Positions 49,299-59,325 are shown, counted from the first letter of the stretch. The stretch: DNA of 64,000 nucleotides from AG25 sp035604455 (GCA_035604455.1 DATNIM010000135.1:37180-101179), one strand, 5' to 3'. The notes: a model not told the origin generated them from the sequence alone. Numbers and translations are program-made.

Positions 49299-51398
49299 CT
49301 AGGATTTCTCGGCCTCGGTCGTCTCTTTCTTCCGCGCCTCGGCGACCTTGTGGGCAGCCTCGGGCGGGACCTCCTGATACGCGTGGAACTTCTGGCGATA
49401 GGTGCCGCGGCCGTGCGTGAGCGAGTGGAGCGTGGTCGCGTAACGGTCGAGTTCCGCCTCGGGGACGAGCGCACGCACCTCGGTCAGGCGCCCTTCCTTG
49501 GCGTTCCCGAGGATGTGGCCGCGCCGCGAGGACAGATCCCCCATGACGGCCCCCAGGTAATCGTCTGGGGTGGCAACCGTCAGCTCGAGGATGGGCTCGA
49601 GCAGCGCAGGGCGCGCGGCCTGACTGACGGTCCGGAACGCGAGAATCCCAGCCATCTTGAACGATTGTTCGTTCGAGTCGACGTCGTGGTAGGACCCGTC
49701 GTAGAGCTCGACCTTGAAGTCCACCACGGGATAGCCCGCCACCGGACCGCGGGCCGCGGCCTCCTGCACGCCTCGTTCGACCGCCGGGATGTACTGCCGC
49801 GGGATGACGCCGCCCACGATCTCGTCCACGAACTGGAACCCGGAGCCGCGCGGCAGCGGCGCGATGCGGATCCAGCAGTCGCCATACTGGCCCCGCCCGC
49901 CCGTCTGCTTCTTATGCTTGCCTTGGCCTTCGGCTCGGCCCTTGAAGGTCTCGCGGTAGGCAATCCGCGGCTTCGTGATCTGCGCGTGAACCCCGAACTT
50001 GCGCGCGAGCCGGCCGACGATGATCTCGAGGTGTCGCTCGCCGAGCCCGCGAATCAACGTCTGCTGTAGCTCGCCGCTGTACTCGTGCTGGAACGTCGGG
50101 TCTTCCTCGTGCAGTTTGTGGAGTCCGTTGGACAGCTTCTCCTCTTCCCCGCGCTGCTTGACCTCGATCGCCTCGACGAGGACGGGCTCGGGGAACGGGA
50201 TCCGGGGGAGCACGAGCGGCAGCTCCTTGGCGGAGAGCGTGTCGTTGGTGTGGGTGTCCCGGAGTTTCGCCACGACCCCGATGTCGCCCGCGTGCAGTTC
50301 CTTGACCTCGATTCGCTCCTTGCCGAGCGGAACGCACAGGTGGTTCAGCTTCTCGGTCGCGTTCCGCGGCGCGTTGTAGACGTCCTGCCCGTTCGTGACG
50401 ATCCCCGATTGGATCCGAAACAACGTGACGTCACCGACGTGCGGCTCGGAGATCGTCTTGAAGACCTGGACCGCCGAGGGCCCCGTGTCAGAGGCTCCGA
50501 CGACGACCCGTTCCGCGCTTCCCCAGCGGTGCCCCTCGACCGCCGGGCGTTCGCTCGGCGCGGGCAGAAGATCGACGAGGTCGGAGAGGAGTTCGCGCGT
50601 GCCGTAGGTGAGCTCCGCCGCTCCGCAGGACACCGGGCACAGGTCGCCACGAACCGTGCCAGCCTTGAGCGCGGCCATCGCTTCCTCGGGCCCGATCGTC
50701 TCGCCGCCGAGGTAGCGCTCAAGCAGCGCGTCGTCGGACTCGGCGATCCGCTCGAGGAGCTCCTTGGCGTAGCGCTCGACGCGCTCGGCCTGTTCCGCGG
50801 GCACCGGCTGCTCGTCGTACTCCCCGTTCTTCGTGCCCTTCTTGTAGAGATGGCACGTCCGGGAGAGCAGGTTCACCACGCCGTGGAACTCGGGCCCGGC
50901 GCCGAGGGGAATCGCGATCGCGATGGCCTTGGGGGTGAGGATGGCTCGGATCTGGTCGTACGCGCGATCGAAATTGGCGTGCTCTTTGTCCATCAGGGAC
51001 ACAAAGAAGAGGCGCGGGATCGGGTGTCGCTCGCAGTACTCCGACACCTTTTCGGTCCCGACTTCCACGCCCCCGGTTGCCGAGACGACGACGAGGGCCG
51101 CGTCGGCGGCCCAGACGGCGGCCAGGGCCTCGCCCGTGAAATCGAGATAGCCCGGGGTGTCGATCAGGTTGAGCTTGGTGTCCCGCCACTCAGCCACGCC
51201 GAGGGCGATGTTGATGGAATACTTGCGTTCGATTTCGTCGGCGGTGTAGTCGGTCAGGGCGGTCCCATCCTTCACCGACCCGTGCCGCTTGCTGGTGCCG
51301 GCCACGAACGCGAGCGCGTCCACCAGAGAGGTCTTGCCGCTCGCGCCGTGGCCCACGACCGCGACGTTGCGGATCTCGGGCGTCGTATACATGCGCAT
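49299..51398 (-). CDS. EF-G-like translation GTPase (FusA2-type paralogue)
   Basis: The 699-residue protein has an EF-G domain layout: P-loop GHGASGKTS, switch DTPGYLDF and EF-G domains II-V (the last region GDLSSRRGHILG). The guanine-specificity motif is SLMD rather than NKMD, and the P-loop differs from the AHIDAGKTT of EF-G, as in EF-G2/FusA2-type paralogues whose role in translation is unsettled. It is not the main elongation factor, which would sit in a ribosomal operon. Its stop shares a CTAG with a possible tiny frame downstream of the alcohol dehydrogenase gene. Confidence 0.85.
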   Translation of the reverse strand: MRMYTTPEIRNVAVVGHGASGKTSLVDALAFVAGTSKRHGSVKDGTALTDYTADEIERKYSINIALGVAEWRDTKLNLIDTPGYLDFTGEALAAVWAADAALVVVSATGGVEVGTEKVSEYCERHPIPRLFFVSLMDKEHANFDRAYDQIRAILTPKAIAIAIPLGAGPEFHGVVNLLSRTCHLYKKGTKNGEYDEQPVPAEQAERVERYAKELLERIAESDDALLERYLGGETIGPEEAMAALKAGTVRGDLCPVSCGAAELTYGTRELLSDLVDLLPAPSERPAVEGHRWGSAERVVVGASDTGPSAVQVFKTISEPHVGDVTLFRIQSGIVTNGQDVYNAPRNATEKLNHLCVPLGKERIEVKELHAGDIGVVAKLRDTHTNDTLSAKELPLVLPRIPFPEPVLVEAIEVKQRGEEEKLSNGLHKLHEEDPTFQHEYSGELQQTLIRGLGERHLEIIVGRLARKFGVHAQITKPRIAYRETFKGRAEGQGKHKKQTGGRGQYGDCWIRIAPLPRGSGFQFVDEIVGGVIPRQYIPAVERGVQEAAARGPVAGYPVVDFKVELYDGSYHDVDSNEQSFKMAGILAFRTVSQAARPALLEPILELTVATPDDYLGAVMGDLSSRRGHILGNAKEGRLTEVRALVPEAELDRYATTLHSLTHGRGTYRQKFHAYQEVPPEAAHKVAEARKKETTEAEKS

Positions 51399-51455
51399 AG
51401 ACGCAGTCTTCTCCCGCTGGGGATGGGGAGAATATGACTCGTGTCCGGCGGAGGG

Positions 51456-52658
51456 CTAGACGCGCGTAGCGGACTCCGCATCGGTCGCGGCGGGCGCTGG
51501 ATCGGGCGCCGGAACCCGGAGGGTAGACGCGCCGCCTACGGCCATGGCGGCTCCCGCGCTCCAAAACGCCGCCGCCCGCGAAGCGTCATAGATCCAGCCG
51601 ATCCCGATGGGGCCAGCGAGCCGGCCGAGCGCCGAGAGCGCCTGCGCCGCCCCGAGCACGGCGCCCTGCTCCGTGGGCTCCGCGAACCGCGAGACGAGCC
51701 CCGAGGCCGCCGGGCCGAAGATGCTGTTCGCGAAGGCGAGTTCGACCGTCCAGATGTACAGGGTCAGCGTCGTCCCGATCATCGGCACGACCGCGATCCC
51801 AAGGGCCATCCCGAACGCGCCTGCCACGAGCAGGGCCCGGTCGCCCACCCGCCGCGCGAGCTTTCCGAACAGGTAGCCCTGGACCAGGGCAGCCGTGGCG
51901 CCGATAGCCGTGAACAGCCACGCCAGTTGCTGCTCCTGCCACCCGAATCGGACCCCGGCCCAGAGTGGCAGCGCGACCGAATATCCCGAGAATGCAAACG
52001 GCGCGATGCCCCAGGCGGCCATGAGGGGACCGAGCTTGGGGTCGCGCACCGCGGAGCCGATGTGCGAGAAATCGAGCAGCGGCCGCTCAGTCCGATGCTC
52101 TTTGCGCAAGGACTCCGGGAGAATCGCGTAGGCCGAGACGAAGTTGGCGAGGGACAGCGCCGCGGCGACGAGCCCCGGGGTCCGCGGCCCGAGGTAATGA
52201 GCCGCAAGTCCCCCGAGTGCGGGACCCAGGATGAAGCCCAGGCCGAACGCCGCCCCGATCACACCCATGCCGCGCGACCGCTCGGCCGGGGGGGTGATGT
52301 CCGCGATGTAGGCCTGCGCGGCCGAGATGTTGCCCCCCGCGAATCCCGAGACGACGCGCGCGAGCAGGAGGAGGCCGTAGGACCCGGCGGCGGCGAACAG
52401 CACGTACCCCACGGCGTTGCAGAGCATGGTCGCGAGCAGCACCGGCCGCCGCCCCACCCGATCCGACGTGCGGCCGAGAATCGCCGTCGCCAGGAACTGC
52501 ATCAAGGAGTACGCACCGAGGAGGGCGCCCAGTCCAAAGCCACCTGCGCCCATCCGTTGGGCGTAATAGGGCAGGTTGGGAATGATGATCCCGAACCCGA
52601 TCAGATCGATCAGGACCGTGAGGAAGATGATGCCGAGGCGCGACCGGGCGGCGGGCAT
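51456..52658 (-). CDS. MFS drug/metabolite exporter, TetA-like
   Basis: The 400-residue membrane protein has about 12 segments with the MFS motif A GRTSDRVGRRPVLL after segment 2 and the antiporter motif C GAAFGLGFILGPALGG in segment 5, typical of the drug:H+ antiporter family. The first segment has an acidic residue (LIDLIGFGIIIPNLP) as in TetA. The substrate cannot be told. TAGATT lies 9 bases before the ATG, suggesting a leaderless message. It lies between the ABC exporter and the EF-G-like gene on the same strand. Confidence 0.88.
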   Translation of the reverse strand: MPAARSRLGIIFLTVLIDLIGFGIIIPNLPYYAQRMGAGGFGLGALLGAYSLMQFLATAILGRTSDRVGRRPVLLATMLCNAVGYVLFAAAGSYGLLLLARVVSGFAGGNISAAQAYIADITPPAERSRGMGVIGAAFGLGFILGPALGGLAAHYLGPRTPGLVAAALSLANFVSAYAILPESLRKEHRTERPLLDFSHIGSAVRDPKLGPLMAAWGIAPFAFSGYSVALPLWAGVRFGWQEQQLAWLFTAIGATAALVQGYLFGKLARRVGDRALLVAGAFGMALGIAVVPMIGTTLTLYIWTVELAFANSIFGPAASGLVSRFAEPTEQGAVLGAAQALSALGRLAGPIGIGWIYDASRAAAFWSAGAAMAVGGASTLRVPAPDPAPAATDAESATRV

Positions 52659-52777
52659 GCGGGCTACAATCTATGCCGGCCTTGGGGGGCCGCGCCCGGT
52701 TGCGACGACGTGTTGCCTAGGCCCCGCCGTCCTCGGGGACGATCGTCAAGTCGAGTTTCGCCGTGCCCCGGTGCGCG

Positions 52778-54682
52778 CTAGCGGTATCCTGCGGCCTGCA
52801 GGGAGAACAGCTCGGCGTACAGACCGCCGCGGGCCACGAGCTCCTGGTGGGTACCGTCGTCGACCAGCTCCCCGCCCTGCAGCACCAGGATGCGATCGGC
52901 CATGCGGACGGTCGAGAACCGGTGCGAGATGAGCACGGCCATCTTTCCGGCCGTGAGCTCGGCGAAGCGGAGAAACACCTCGTATTCCGCGCGAGCGTCG
53001 AGGGCAGCGGTAGGCTCGTCCAGAATGAGCACCTCGGCGTCGCGCATGTAGGCCCGGGCGAGCGCCACTTTCTGCCACTCGCCCCCGGAGAGCTCCACGC
53101 CCCCATCGAAGCGGCGACCGAGCATCTGCCCGTAGCCGCTACCCAGACGCTGCGCGACGGAGTCGGCCAGACTGCGTTCGGCGGCTGCGCGCACCCGCGC
53201 CTCGTCGTCAAGCGCCTCCACCTGGCTCACGCCGATGTTCTCCTTCAGGATGAAGTCGTAGCGGACGAAATCCTGGAAGATGACCCCAATCGCGCGACGC
53301 AGGCTGTCGAGGTTGTAGTCCCGCAGGTCGACGCCGTCGAGCAGCACGCGTCCTTCGTCCGGGTCGTAGAGGCGGGTGAGCAGCTTGACGAGGGTAGTCT
53401 TGCCCGCACCGTTCTCACCCACCAGGGCGATGCGTTCGCCGGGGCCGAAACGAAAGGAGAGGTGCCGAACGGCCCATCGCTCGGACCCAGGGTAGTGAAA
53501 CCCCACGTCCTGAAACTCGAACCCTTCCCGGATCGGCGCGGGCACCGGGCGCGCGCCGGGGCGGGAGTCCACGCGCGGCCGCACGTCGAAGAACGTGAAC
53601 AGGTCGGCCAGATAGAGACTCTGCTCGAAGATCTGCGACAGCGAGAGCAGCACGCGCTGGATCAGGTCCCGGCTCTGGCGGAACGATCCCGCGAGCAGGG
53701 TCAGCGCGCCGATTGTGAAGCGGCCGAGCACTGTCAGGTAGATCGTGACGGCATACGCGCCGTAGTAGCCGAGTGTCCCGATGGTCACGAACAGCGTCGA
53801 TACGACGTTCCGCTTGACGGCCAACTTCTTGTTGGCGTCGTAGAACTCCTCCGACAGCCGGGCGTAGCGGCCGATGAGGAAGTCCGACAGGCTGAAGAGC
53901 TTCACTTCCTTCGCGGTCTCATCCGATGCTCCCGTGTAGCGGAGGTAGTCGAGCAGTCGGCGTTCCGGGGTCCAGGAAAAGAGGAGCGAGTACCCCAGGG
54001 CCGCGTAGTGCGTCTCCCCTAGGAACGACGGCAGCACCGCGACGACGAGCAGCAGGAGCAGCCACGGGAGCTGCAGGAGGAGCACGCCCGCGAGCGAGGC
54101 GAGCGTCACGAGGTCCTGAGCCGTGGACAGGAGCAGAGTGATCAGCCCGATCCGGCCCACGGTCTGGCGACGCGCTCGCTCCAGATGGTCGTAGGTGTCA
54201 GCGTCCTCGAATTGCGCGAGGTCGAGCGTGGCGGCGTGCTGCATCAGCCGGACGCTGATGCGATTGGAGAACAGGTCCCCGAGCAGGCTCTCCAGCAGCG
54301 ACGAGAGGCGGGCCAGGCCCTCGCCGACGACCGCGATCGCCAGCTCGAGTCCCAGCAGGCTCGCCAGATGCCACCACGCGACGACCCCGCCCGTCGTCTG
54401 CACCCGGGCTCCCGCGATCACGCCGTCGATGATGAGCTTGCCGATCCAGAGGACTGCAAGAGGAATAAAGGACCGCACCACGCGCAGCGCGAGGATCGCT
54501 ACCGTGTATCCCGGGTGCGTCTCAAACACGAAGCGCAGAAGCGGGGGCAAATGCTTCAACGCCTCGAAGCGCTCGCGCCACGTCGGCGCCTTGTCCGGCC
54601 CGGAACCAAGGCTCCGAGGGCGGGGCACTAGGGCATGTGAAGGGGGAAGACGGCTTGGACCGCTCACACCATTAACTTCCAT
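52778..54682 (-). CDS. ABC exporter, fused membrane and ATPase half-transporter
   Basis: The 634-residue half-transporter has an N-terminal type-1 exporter membrane domain (six segments, about residues 40-330) and a C-terminal ATPase: Walker A GENGAGKTT, signature LSGGEWQK, Walker B VLILDEPTAALD and switch His in ISHRFSTVR. It would work as a homodimer moving lipids, peptides or drugs out. ATG at 54682 (MEVNGVSG) was chosen; the frame upstream overlaps the divergent DUF1800 gene. It is divergent from DUF1800 with only 26 bases between starts. Confidence 0.92.
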   Translation of the reverse strand: MEVNGVSGPSRLPPSHALVPRPRSLGSGPDKAPTWRERFEALKHLPPLLRFVFETHPGYTVAILALRVVRSFIPLAVLWIGKLIIDGVIAGARVQTTGGVVAWWHLASLLGLELAIAVVGEGLARLSSLLESLLGDLFSNRISVRLMQHAATLDLAQFEDADTYDHLERARRQTVGRIGLITLLLSTAQDLVTLASLAGVLLLQLPWLLLLLVVAVLPSFLGETHYAALGYSLLFSWTPERRLLDYLRYTGASDETAKEVKLFSLSDFLIGRYARLSEEFYDANKKLAVKRNVVSTLFVTIGTLGYYGAYAVTIYLTVLGRFTIGALTLLAGSFRQSRDLIQRVLLSLSQIFEQSLYLADLFTFFDVRPRVDSRPGARPVPAPIREGFEFQDVGFHYPGSERWAVRHLSFRFGPGERIALVGENGAGKTTLVKLLTRLYDPDEGRVLLDGVDLRDYNLDSLRRAIGVIFQDFVRYDFILKENIGVSQVEALDDEARVRAAAERSLADSVAQRLGSGYGQMLGRRFDGGVELSGGEWQKVALARAYMRDAEVLILDEPTAALDARAEYEVFLRFAELTAGKMAVLISHRFSTVRMADRILVLQGGELVDDGTHQELVARGGLYAELFSLQAAGYR

Positions 54683-54708
54683 CGAAGACCGTGCGTCAAT
54701 ATAACCGC

Positions 54709-56340
54709 ATGCGGTATGCCTCCCTGACGTGCGCGCTCCTCCTCGCACCGCTCGGCGCGACCGGCGGCCTGCGGACGGAACGAATCGTCCCCCTGACGCC
54801 CATGGAGCGCGACACCGTTTCCGCTCGCGATTCCGCGATCCACGCGCTCAACCGCCTGGCCTACGGTCCCACGCCCGGTGAGGTGGATCGCGTGGCCTCA
54901 TTCGGGGTCATGCGCTGGGTTGACGCGCAACTCGAGCCGGGGAAGATCAACGACGAGGCGCTGGCTCCGCGCGAGCGCGCGCTCCCCGTGCTCAGCTACA
55001 GCCGCGAGGCGCTCGCGCGGGTCTATGCCGACGCCGCGCGCGAGCGGCGCGAAGCGGCCATGGGTGCCAACACGATGATGGCCGACAGCGAGCCGGCGCC
55101 TGGGCCCCACGGTCGGCTGGGCCGCGCGCTCACCGACCAGTACGTCGAACTCACGCTGATCCGTGCCGCGCTGTCGCAGCGTCAGTTATACGAGGTGATG
55201 GTGGATTTTTGGACCAACCACTTCAACGTGCTGATCGCCAAGGGCGCCGATCGGTTCCTGCTGCCGGACTATATCGAACACACGATCCGACCCCACGCGT
55301 TCGGGCGGTTCAGCGACCTCCTGGGTGCCACGGCGGAAAGCCCAGCAATGCTCTTTTACCTGGACAACTGGGAGAGCGTGGCACCCGGCGCGCGCCCGCC
55401 GGGCTGGCGGTACCGCTTCGGCGTCGGCGGGGCGGATTCAGCCCGCCGCGCGCGCGCCCCACGGGGCCTGAACGAGAATTACGCGCGCGAGCTTCTCGAG
55501 CTGCACACGCTCGGCGTCGACGGGGGGTACACCCAGCAAGACGTCGTGAACGTGGCCCGTATCTTCACGGGGTGGAGCATCGAGCGTCCGGAACGGGGCG
55601 GCGGATTCCAGTTCCACGACTGGGCCCACGACTGGGGAAGCAAGGTCGTGTTGGGCATGCGCTTTCCGGCCGGGCACGGCCAGGACGAGGGCGTCCGGCT
55701 GCTCCGCTGGCTCGCGAACGCGCCGGCCACCATGCACCACGTCAGTCGAGCCCTGTGTCAGCGGTTCGTGCGCGACGATCCGCCGGACGGCTGCGTGGAC
55801 GACGCGGTCGCGGCGTGGCAACGCTCAGGGGGCGACATCGGCGCGGTCCTGCGCGCGATCGTCAACGGCGCAGACTTCTGGGCGCCGGCGAATCGCGCCG
55901 CCAAGGTCAAGACCCCGCTCGTGTTCCTCGTGAGCGCGCTCCGCGTGACCGGAGCTCAACCGGACTCGTCGCTCCGGCTCCCCCAGGTTGCGGCCCGGCT
56001 CGGCGAGCCGTTGTTCATGCACGCCGCCCCGGATGGCTACCCCGAGTCTGCGGCCGCCTGGGTGAACAGCGGAGCGCTGCTCGACCGCATGAACGTGGCG
56101 GTCGCGCTTGCGGCAGACCGCCTCCCCGGCGCGCGCGTCGACCTCGACGTGCTCCTGGGCGACACCCCGGATCCGGCGGAACTCGTGGCCGCGGTCGACG
56201 CCAAGGTCCTGGCTGGGACCATGACCGATAACACGACGCGGGTCATCGAGGACGAAGTCAGCACCGTGCCCAACCCCGTCGCAGCCCGCGCTCTCGCGGT
56301 CGGGCTGGCGATCGGGGGCCCGGAGTTTCAGCGGCAATGA
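54709..56340 (+). CDS. DUF1800 family secreted protein
   Basis: The ~543-residue protein has a signal peptide (MRYASLTCALLLAPLGATGG) and the DUF1800 core: HALNRLAYGPTPGEVDRV, VDFWTNHFNVLIAKGAD, LNENYARELLELHTLGVDGGYTQQDVVNVARIFTGW and FVRDDPP. The family almost always precedes a DUF1501 gene, as here, and its function is unknown; it acts outside the cytoplasm. ATG at 54709 was chosen over GTG 54691 because it gives a clean signal peptide. Confidence 0.88.
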   Translation: MRYASLTCALLLAPLGATGGLRTERIVPLTPMERDTVSARDSAIHALNRLAYGPTPGEVDRVASFGVMRWVDAQLEPGKINDEALAPRERALPVLSYSREALARVYADAARERREAAMGANTMMADSEPAPGPHGRLGRALTDQYVELTLIRAALSQRQLYEVMVDFWTNHFNVLIAKGADRFLLPDYIEHTIRPHAFGRFSDLLGATAESPAMLFYLDNWESVAPGARPPGWRYRFGVGGADSARRARAPRGLNENYARELLELHTLGVDGGYTQQDVVNVARIFTGWSIERPERGGGFQFHDWAHDWGSKVVLGMRFPAGHGQDEGVRLLRWLANAPATMHHVSRALCQRFVRDDPPDGCVDDAVAAWQRSGGDIGAVLRAIVNGADFWAPANRAAKVKTPLVFLVSALRVTGAQPDSSLRLPQVAARLGEPLFMHAAPDGYPESAAAWVNSGALLDRMNVAVALAADRLPGARVDLDVLLGDTPDPAELVAAVDAKVLAGTMTDNTTRVIEDEVSTVPNPVAARALAVGLAIGGPEFQRQ

Positions 56341-56374
56341 CTGTCACCCGTCCAACCCGCGACCGCCCGAGGGT

Positions 56375-57625
56375 ATGCCCGTGACCATGTCGCGGCGCGT
56401 GTTCGTGAAGGGCGGAAGCCTCGCGCTGTTCAGCGTCGGGCTCGATCCACTGTTTCTCGCCCGCGCCGCGTTCGCCTCGGCCGCGCCGAGCGACGCCGGG
56501 CCGATTCTCGTGTGCCTCTTCCAGCGGGGCGCGGTAGATGGTCTCAGCATGGTCGTACCATACGGCGAGCGGGAGTACTACGATGCACGCCCCCGCATCG
56601 CCGTCCCGCGACCGGACGTCGTGGATCTCGATGGACACTTCGGACTGCACCCTCGCCTCGCCCCGCTCAAGGAGTGGTGGGACCGGGGCAGTCTCGCGGT
56701 TCTCCACGCCGCGGGATCGCCCGACCCCACCCGCAGTCACTTCGACGCCCAGGACTACATGGAGTCGGGCACGCCGGGGGTGAAGAACACAGCCGACGGC
56801 TGGCTGAACCGCTACTGCCAGCACGATCGCGAGCACGCGGCCACGCCCTTTCGCGCGGTGGCCTTCGGGCCGCAGCTCCCGCGCATCCTAGCGGGATCGG
56901 CCCCGGCGCTCGCCATCCACAACCTCCAGACCTTCGGACTCGGGGGCGGCGCTCCCGCGCGGGACCGTCTCACCGAGGCCTTCGAGCGCCTCTACGCCGG
57001 TACGACGACCGGACTCCTCGCCTCGTCGTCGGACGAGGCGTTCGAGGCGGTGCGCGTCTTGAGACAGGCAAACCCCCTCCAGTACGAGCCCGCCGCAGGC
57101 GCCCAATACCCCCGCGGCCCGTTCGGACACGCGCTCCTCGAGATCGCCCAGCTCATCAAATCCGGGGTAGGGCTCCGCATCGCCTTTGCCGACGTCACCG
57201 GCTGGGACACCCACGTGAACCAGGGCGCGAGCGACGGTCAGCTCGCTCAGCGGCTCGGCGAGTTCGGCCAAGCGCTCGCCGCGTTCGCCACAGACATGGG
57301 CGAGCGGATGCGCGACATCGTGATTCTCACCATGTCCGAGTTCGGCCGGACCGTGGCCGAGAACGGGACGGCTGGGACCGATCACGGCCGGGCGACGGCG
57401 ATGCTCGTGCTCGGCGGCCCCGTGAATGGGGGCAAGGTCCTCGGGAGCTGGCCTGGACTCGAGCCCGCGCACCGGTTCGAAGGTCGCGACGTCGCGGTGA
57501 CGACCGACTTCCGGGATTTGTTCACCGAGGTCCTCGCCCGTCACTTGGACGCGCGCGAGCTCGCGGCAATCTTTCCGAGGTTTGCGCCGGACCCCGCTCG
57601 CTACCCCGGCGTCATCCGCACCTAG
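56375..57625 (+). CDS. DUF1501 family protein with Tat signal
   Basis: The 416-residue protein starts with a twin-arginine signal (MSRRVFVKGGSLALFSVG), so it is exported folded, perhaps with a cofactor. The body has the DUF1501 motifs HPRLAPLKEWWDRGSLAVLHAAG and TRSHFDAQDYMESG, and the C-terminal TMSEFGRTVAENGTAGTDHGRA, which resembles the metal/phosphate site of sulfatase-like (alkaline-phosphatase superfamily) enzymes. It lies 34 bases after its DUF1800 partner. Confidence 0.88.
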   Translation: MPVTMSRRVFVKGGSLALFSVGLDPLFLARAAFASAAPSDAGPILVCLFQRGAVDGLSMVVPYGEREYYDARPRIAVPRPDVVDLDGHFGLHPRLAPLKEWWDRGSLAVLHAAGSPDPTRSHFDAQDYMESGTPGVKNTADGWLNRYCQHDREHAATPFRAVAFGPQLPRILAGSAPALAIHNLQTFGLGGGAPARDRLTEAFERLYAGTTTGLLASSSDEAFEAVRVLRQANPLQYEPAAGAQYPRGPFGHALLEIAQLIKSGVGLRIAFADVTGWDTHVNQGASDGQLAQRLGEFGQALAAFATDMGERMRDIVILTMSEFGRTVAENGTAGTDHGRATAMLVLGGPVNGGKVLGSWPGLEPAHRFEGRDVAVTTDFRDLFTEVLARHLDARELAAIFPRFAPDPARYPGVIRT

Positions 57626-57660
57626 CGGGCCTTCGCCAGACCCGGGATATATTGACCCCG

Positions 57661-58377
57661 GTGAACCTCACCGGAGCTCTCGCCGTCGTCACGGGTGCCA
57701 CCCAAGGCATCGGTCGTGCGACGGCGTTCCAATTGGGACGTGCCGGGGCAAAGGTGGCGATCTGCGCGCGGACGCCCGAACCCGTGCGCGAGACCGAGAG
57801 CGCGCTCCACGCCGCCGGAGTCGACGCGATCGCGTCGCCTTGCGACGTCTCCGATCCGGCCTCGGTCGAGCGGTTCGCGGCGTTCGTCGCGCGTGAGCGG
57901 GGGACGCCGCACGTCGTGGTTAACAACGCCGGGATCGGGCGCTTCGGTCCCTTGGAGGAGCTCTCGCTCGACGATTGGGACGCGACGATGGGCGTGAACG
58001 TGCGGTCGCTCTTTCTCGTGACCCGCGCGTTCCTGCCCGCGATGAAGCAAGCGCGGCGCGGGACCATCGTGAACGTCGCCTCGCTCGCTGGACGCAACGG
58101 GATCGAGGGGGGGACGGCCTACTGCGCCTCCAAGCACGCCGTGCTCGGGTTCTCGAAGGCCCTCATGCTAGAGGTCCGGAAGCACAACATCCGGGTCGTC
58201 GCCGTCTGCCCAGGGTCCGTGGCGACGGGATTTCGAAGCCGCGCGGGCCAAGGCCCGGGGACGGGGACGGATCGAGCGCTGCTCGCTGAGGATGTGGCGC
58301 AGAGCATCGAGGCCACGATCCAACTCGCCGAGCGCGCCATGTTGAGCGAGCTCGACCTCCGGCCGACCAACCCCTAG
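57661..58377 (+). CDS. Short-chain dehydrogenase/reductase
   Basis: The 238-residue enzyme has the SDR Rossmann motif VTGATQGIGRATA, NNAGIG, and the catalytic Ser-Tyr-Lys: Ser in VNVASLAGRNG and YCASK. It matches the FabG/3-oxoacyl reductase-like group; the substrate is unknown. GTG at 57661 starts the family sequence and is 7 bases after a TATATT element, so the message is likely leaderless. Confidence 0.9.
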   Translation: MNLTGALAVVTGATQGIGRATAFQLGRAGAKVAICARTPEPVRETESALHAAGVDAIASPCDVSDPASVERFAAFVARERGTPHVVVNNAGIGRFGPLEELSLDDWDATMGVNVRSLFLVTRAFLPAMKQARRGTIVNVASLAGRNGIEGGTAYCASKHAVLGFSKALMLEVRKHNIRVVAVCPGSVATGFRSRAGQGPGTGTDRALLAEDVAQSIEATIQLAERAMLSELDLRPTNP

Positions 58378-58389
58378 CCGAAGCGAGTG

Positions 58390-58743
58390 TTAGGGTTCGA
58401 GAATCTGCCGACGGTAGTAGAGTAGCGTGCCCGCGCCATAGGCACCCATCGCGAGGAGCAGCAGGCCGAGCGGAGGGTGCTCGGTGAACTGCCAGACCCC
58501 GAATCCGAGATACGCGAGGCTGAGGACGAGCCCGAGCATCACGACCTCGCGCCTGGCCATGTAGATGCCGAACACATAGCCCCAGCTCAACCCTCCCACG
58601 GCGAAGAACGCGAGCCCGTGGAGGTATTTTTCGGGATCGAGCAAGTTGAGGCCGCCCGCGAGCATCGAAAAGAGCCCGACCACGGTGTACGCGGCCAAGT
58701 GGAGGCTCAGCGGCAACGGTACGGTCGTCATGCGGTTAGCCAT
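58390..58743 (-). CDS. Small four-segment membrane protein
   Basis: The 117-residue protein has four predicted membrane helices (LHLAAYTVVGLFSMLAGGL; LHGLAFFAVGGLSWGYVFGIY; VVMLGLVLSLAYLGFGVW; PLGLLLLAMGAYGAGTLLYY) and a short basic end. I do not recognise the family. It is convergent with the SDR gene. Confidence 0.65.
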   Translation of the reverse strand: MANRMTTVPLPLSLHLAAYTVVGLFSMLAGGLNLLDPEKYLHGLAFFAVGGLSWGYVFGIYMARREVVMLGLVLSLAYLGFGVWQFTEHPPLGLLLLAMGAYGAGTLLYYRRQILEP

Positions 58744-58818
58744 TGCAATCCCGGGCGCTAGCGTCGCTGGGTAAGATACACCTCGTTCCGCCAGCGCGCG
58801 AAGCGCGGTCGAGGACCC

Positions 58819-59325
58819 GTGCAAGCGATTCGCGTCTATCTCGAACTCACCACCCCGAAGCAACTCCGGCCCGGGAAGCCCGTACCCGCGCTGCGGGTCT
58901 GCCACCTCCCGGCCCCCCAACCCGAGCAGTACCGCGAGTTTTACCGGACCGTCGGCGAGGCGTATTGCTGGCGAGACCGCTGGCATTGGACCGACGCGGA
59001 GATCGCACGCCATCTCGCTCGGCCGGAGATTTCCGTGTACGCGGCCGAGGAAAGTGACCGGATCGTGGGGTGGTACGAGCTGCGGCGCGTGCCGGACGAC
59101 CGATCGGTCGAGATCGCATACCTGGGCCTGCTCCCGCAGGCGATCGGCCGCGGTCTCGGCCGCGCGCTGCTCGGGTCCGCCGTGGACCACGCTTGGGCGT
59201 TCGGAGCGACCCGCGTCTGGCTTCACACGTGTTCCCTCGACCACCCGCACGCGCTCCCGAATTATCGCGCGCGCGGCTTCGCCGCTTATCGCACTGAGTC
59301 GTACGACGTAGATTCCCCGACGTGA
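58819..59325 (+). CDS. GNAT-family N-acetyltransferase
   Basis: The 168-residue protein has the GNAT fold with the acetyl-CoA loop LPQAIGRGLGRALLGSAV and the C-terminal ALPNYRARGF. It starts with GTG and overlaps the next gene's GTG by 4 bases. It opens a three-gene unit ending in aconitase. The substrate is unknown. Confidence 0.82.
   Translation: MQAIRVYLELTTPKQLRPGKPVPALRVCHLPAPQPEQYREFYRTVGEAYCWRDRWHWTDAEIARHLARPEISVYAAEESDRIVGWYELRRVPDDRSVEIAYLGLLPQAIGRGLGRALLGSAVDHAWAFGATRVWLHTCSLDHPHALPNYRARGFAAYRTESYDVDSPT

Noticed and set aside
49234..49302. 22-codon frame overlapping the alcohol dehydrogenase stop (ATGA) and sharing CTAG with the EF-G-like gene stop
   Set aside because: Too short to support, with no family sequence; overlap signals of this kind are common by chance in such compact DNA.
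54700..54705. TATAAC as a promoter -10 for the DUF1800 gene
   Set aside because: It lies only 3 bases before the ATG, so transcription would start inside the gene, and there is no matching -35.
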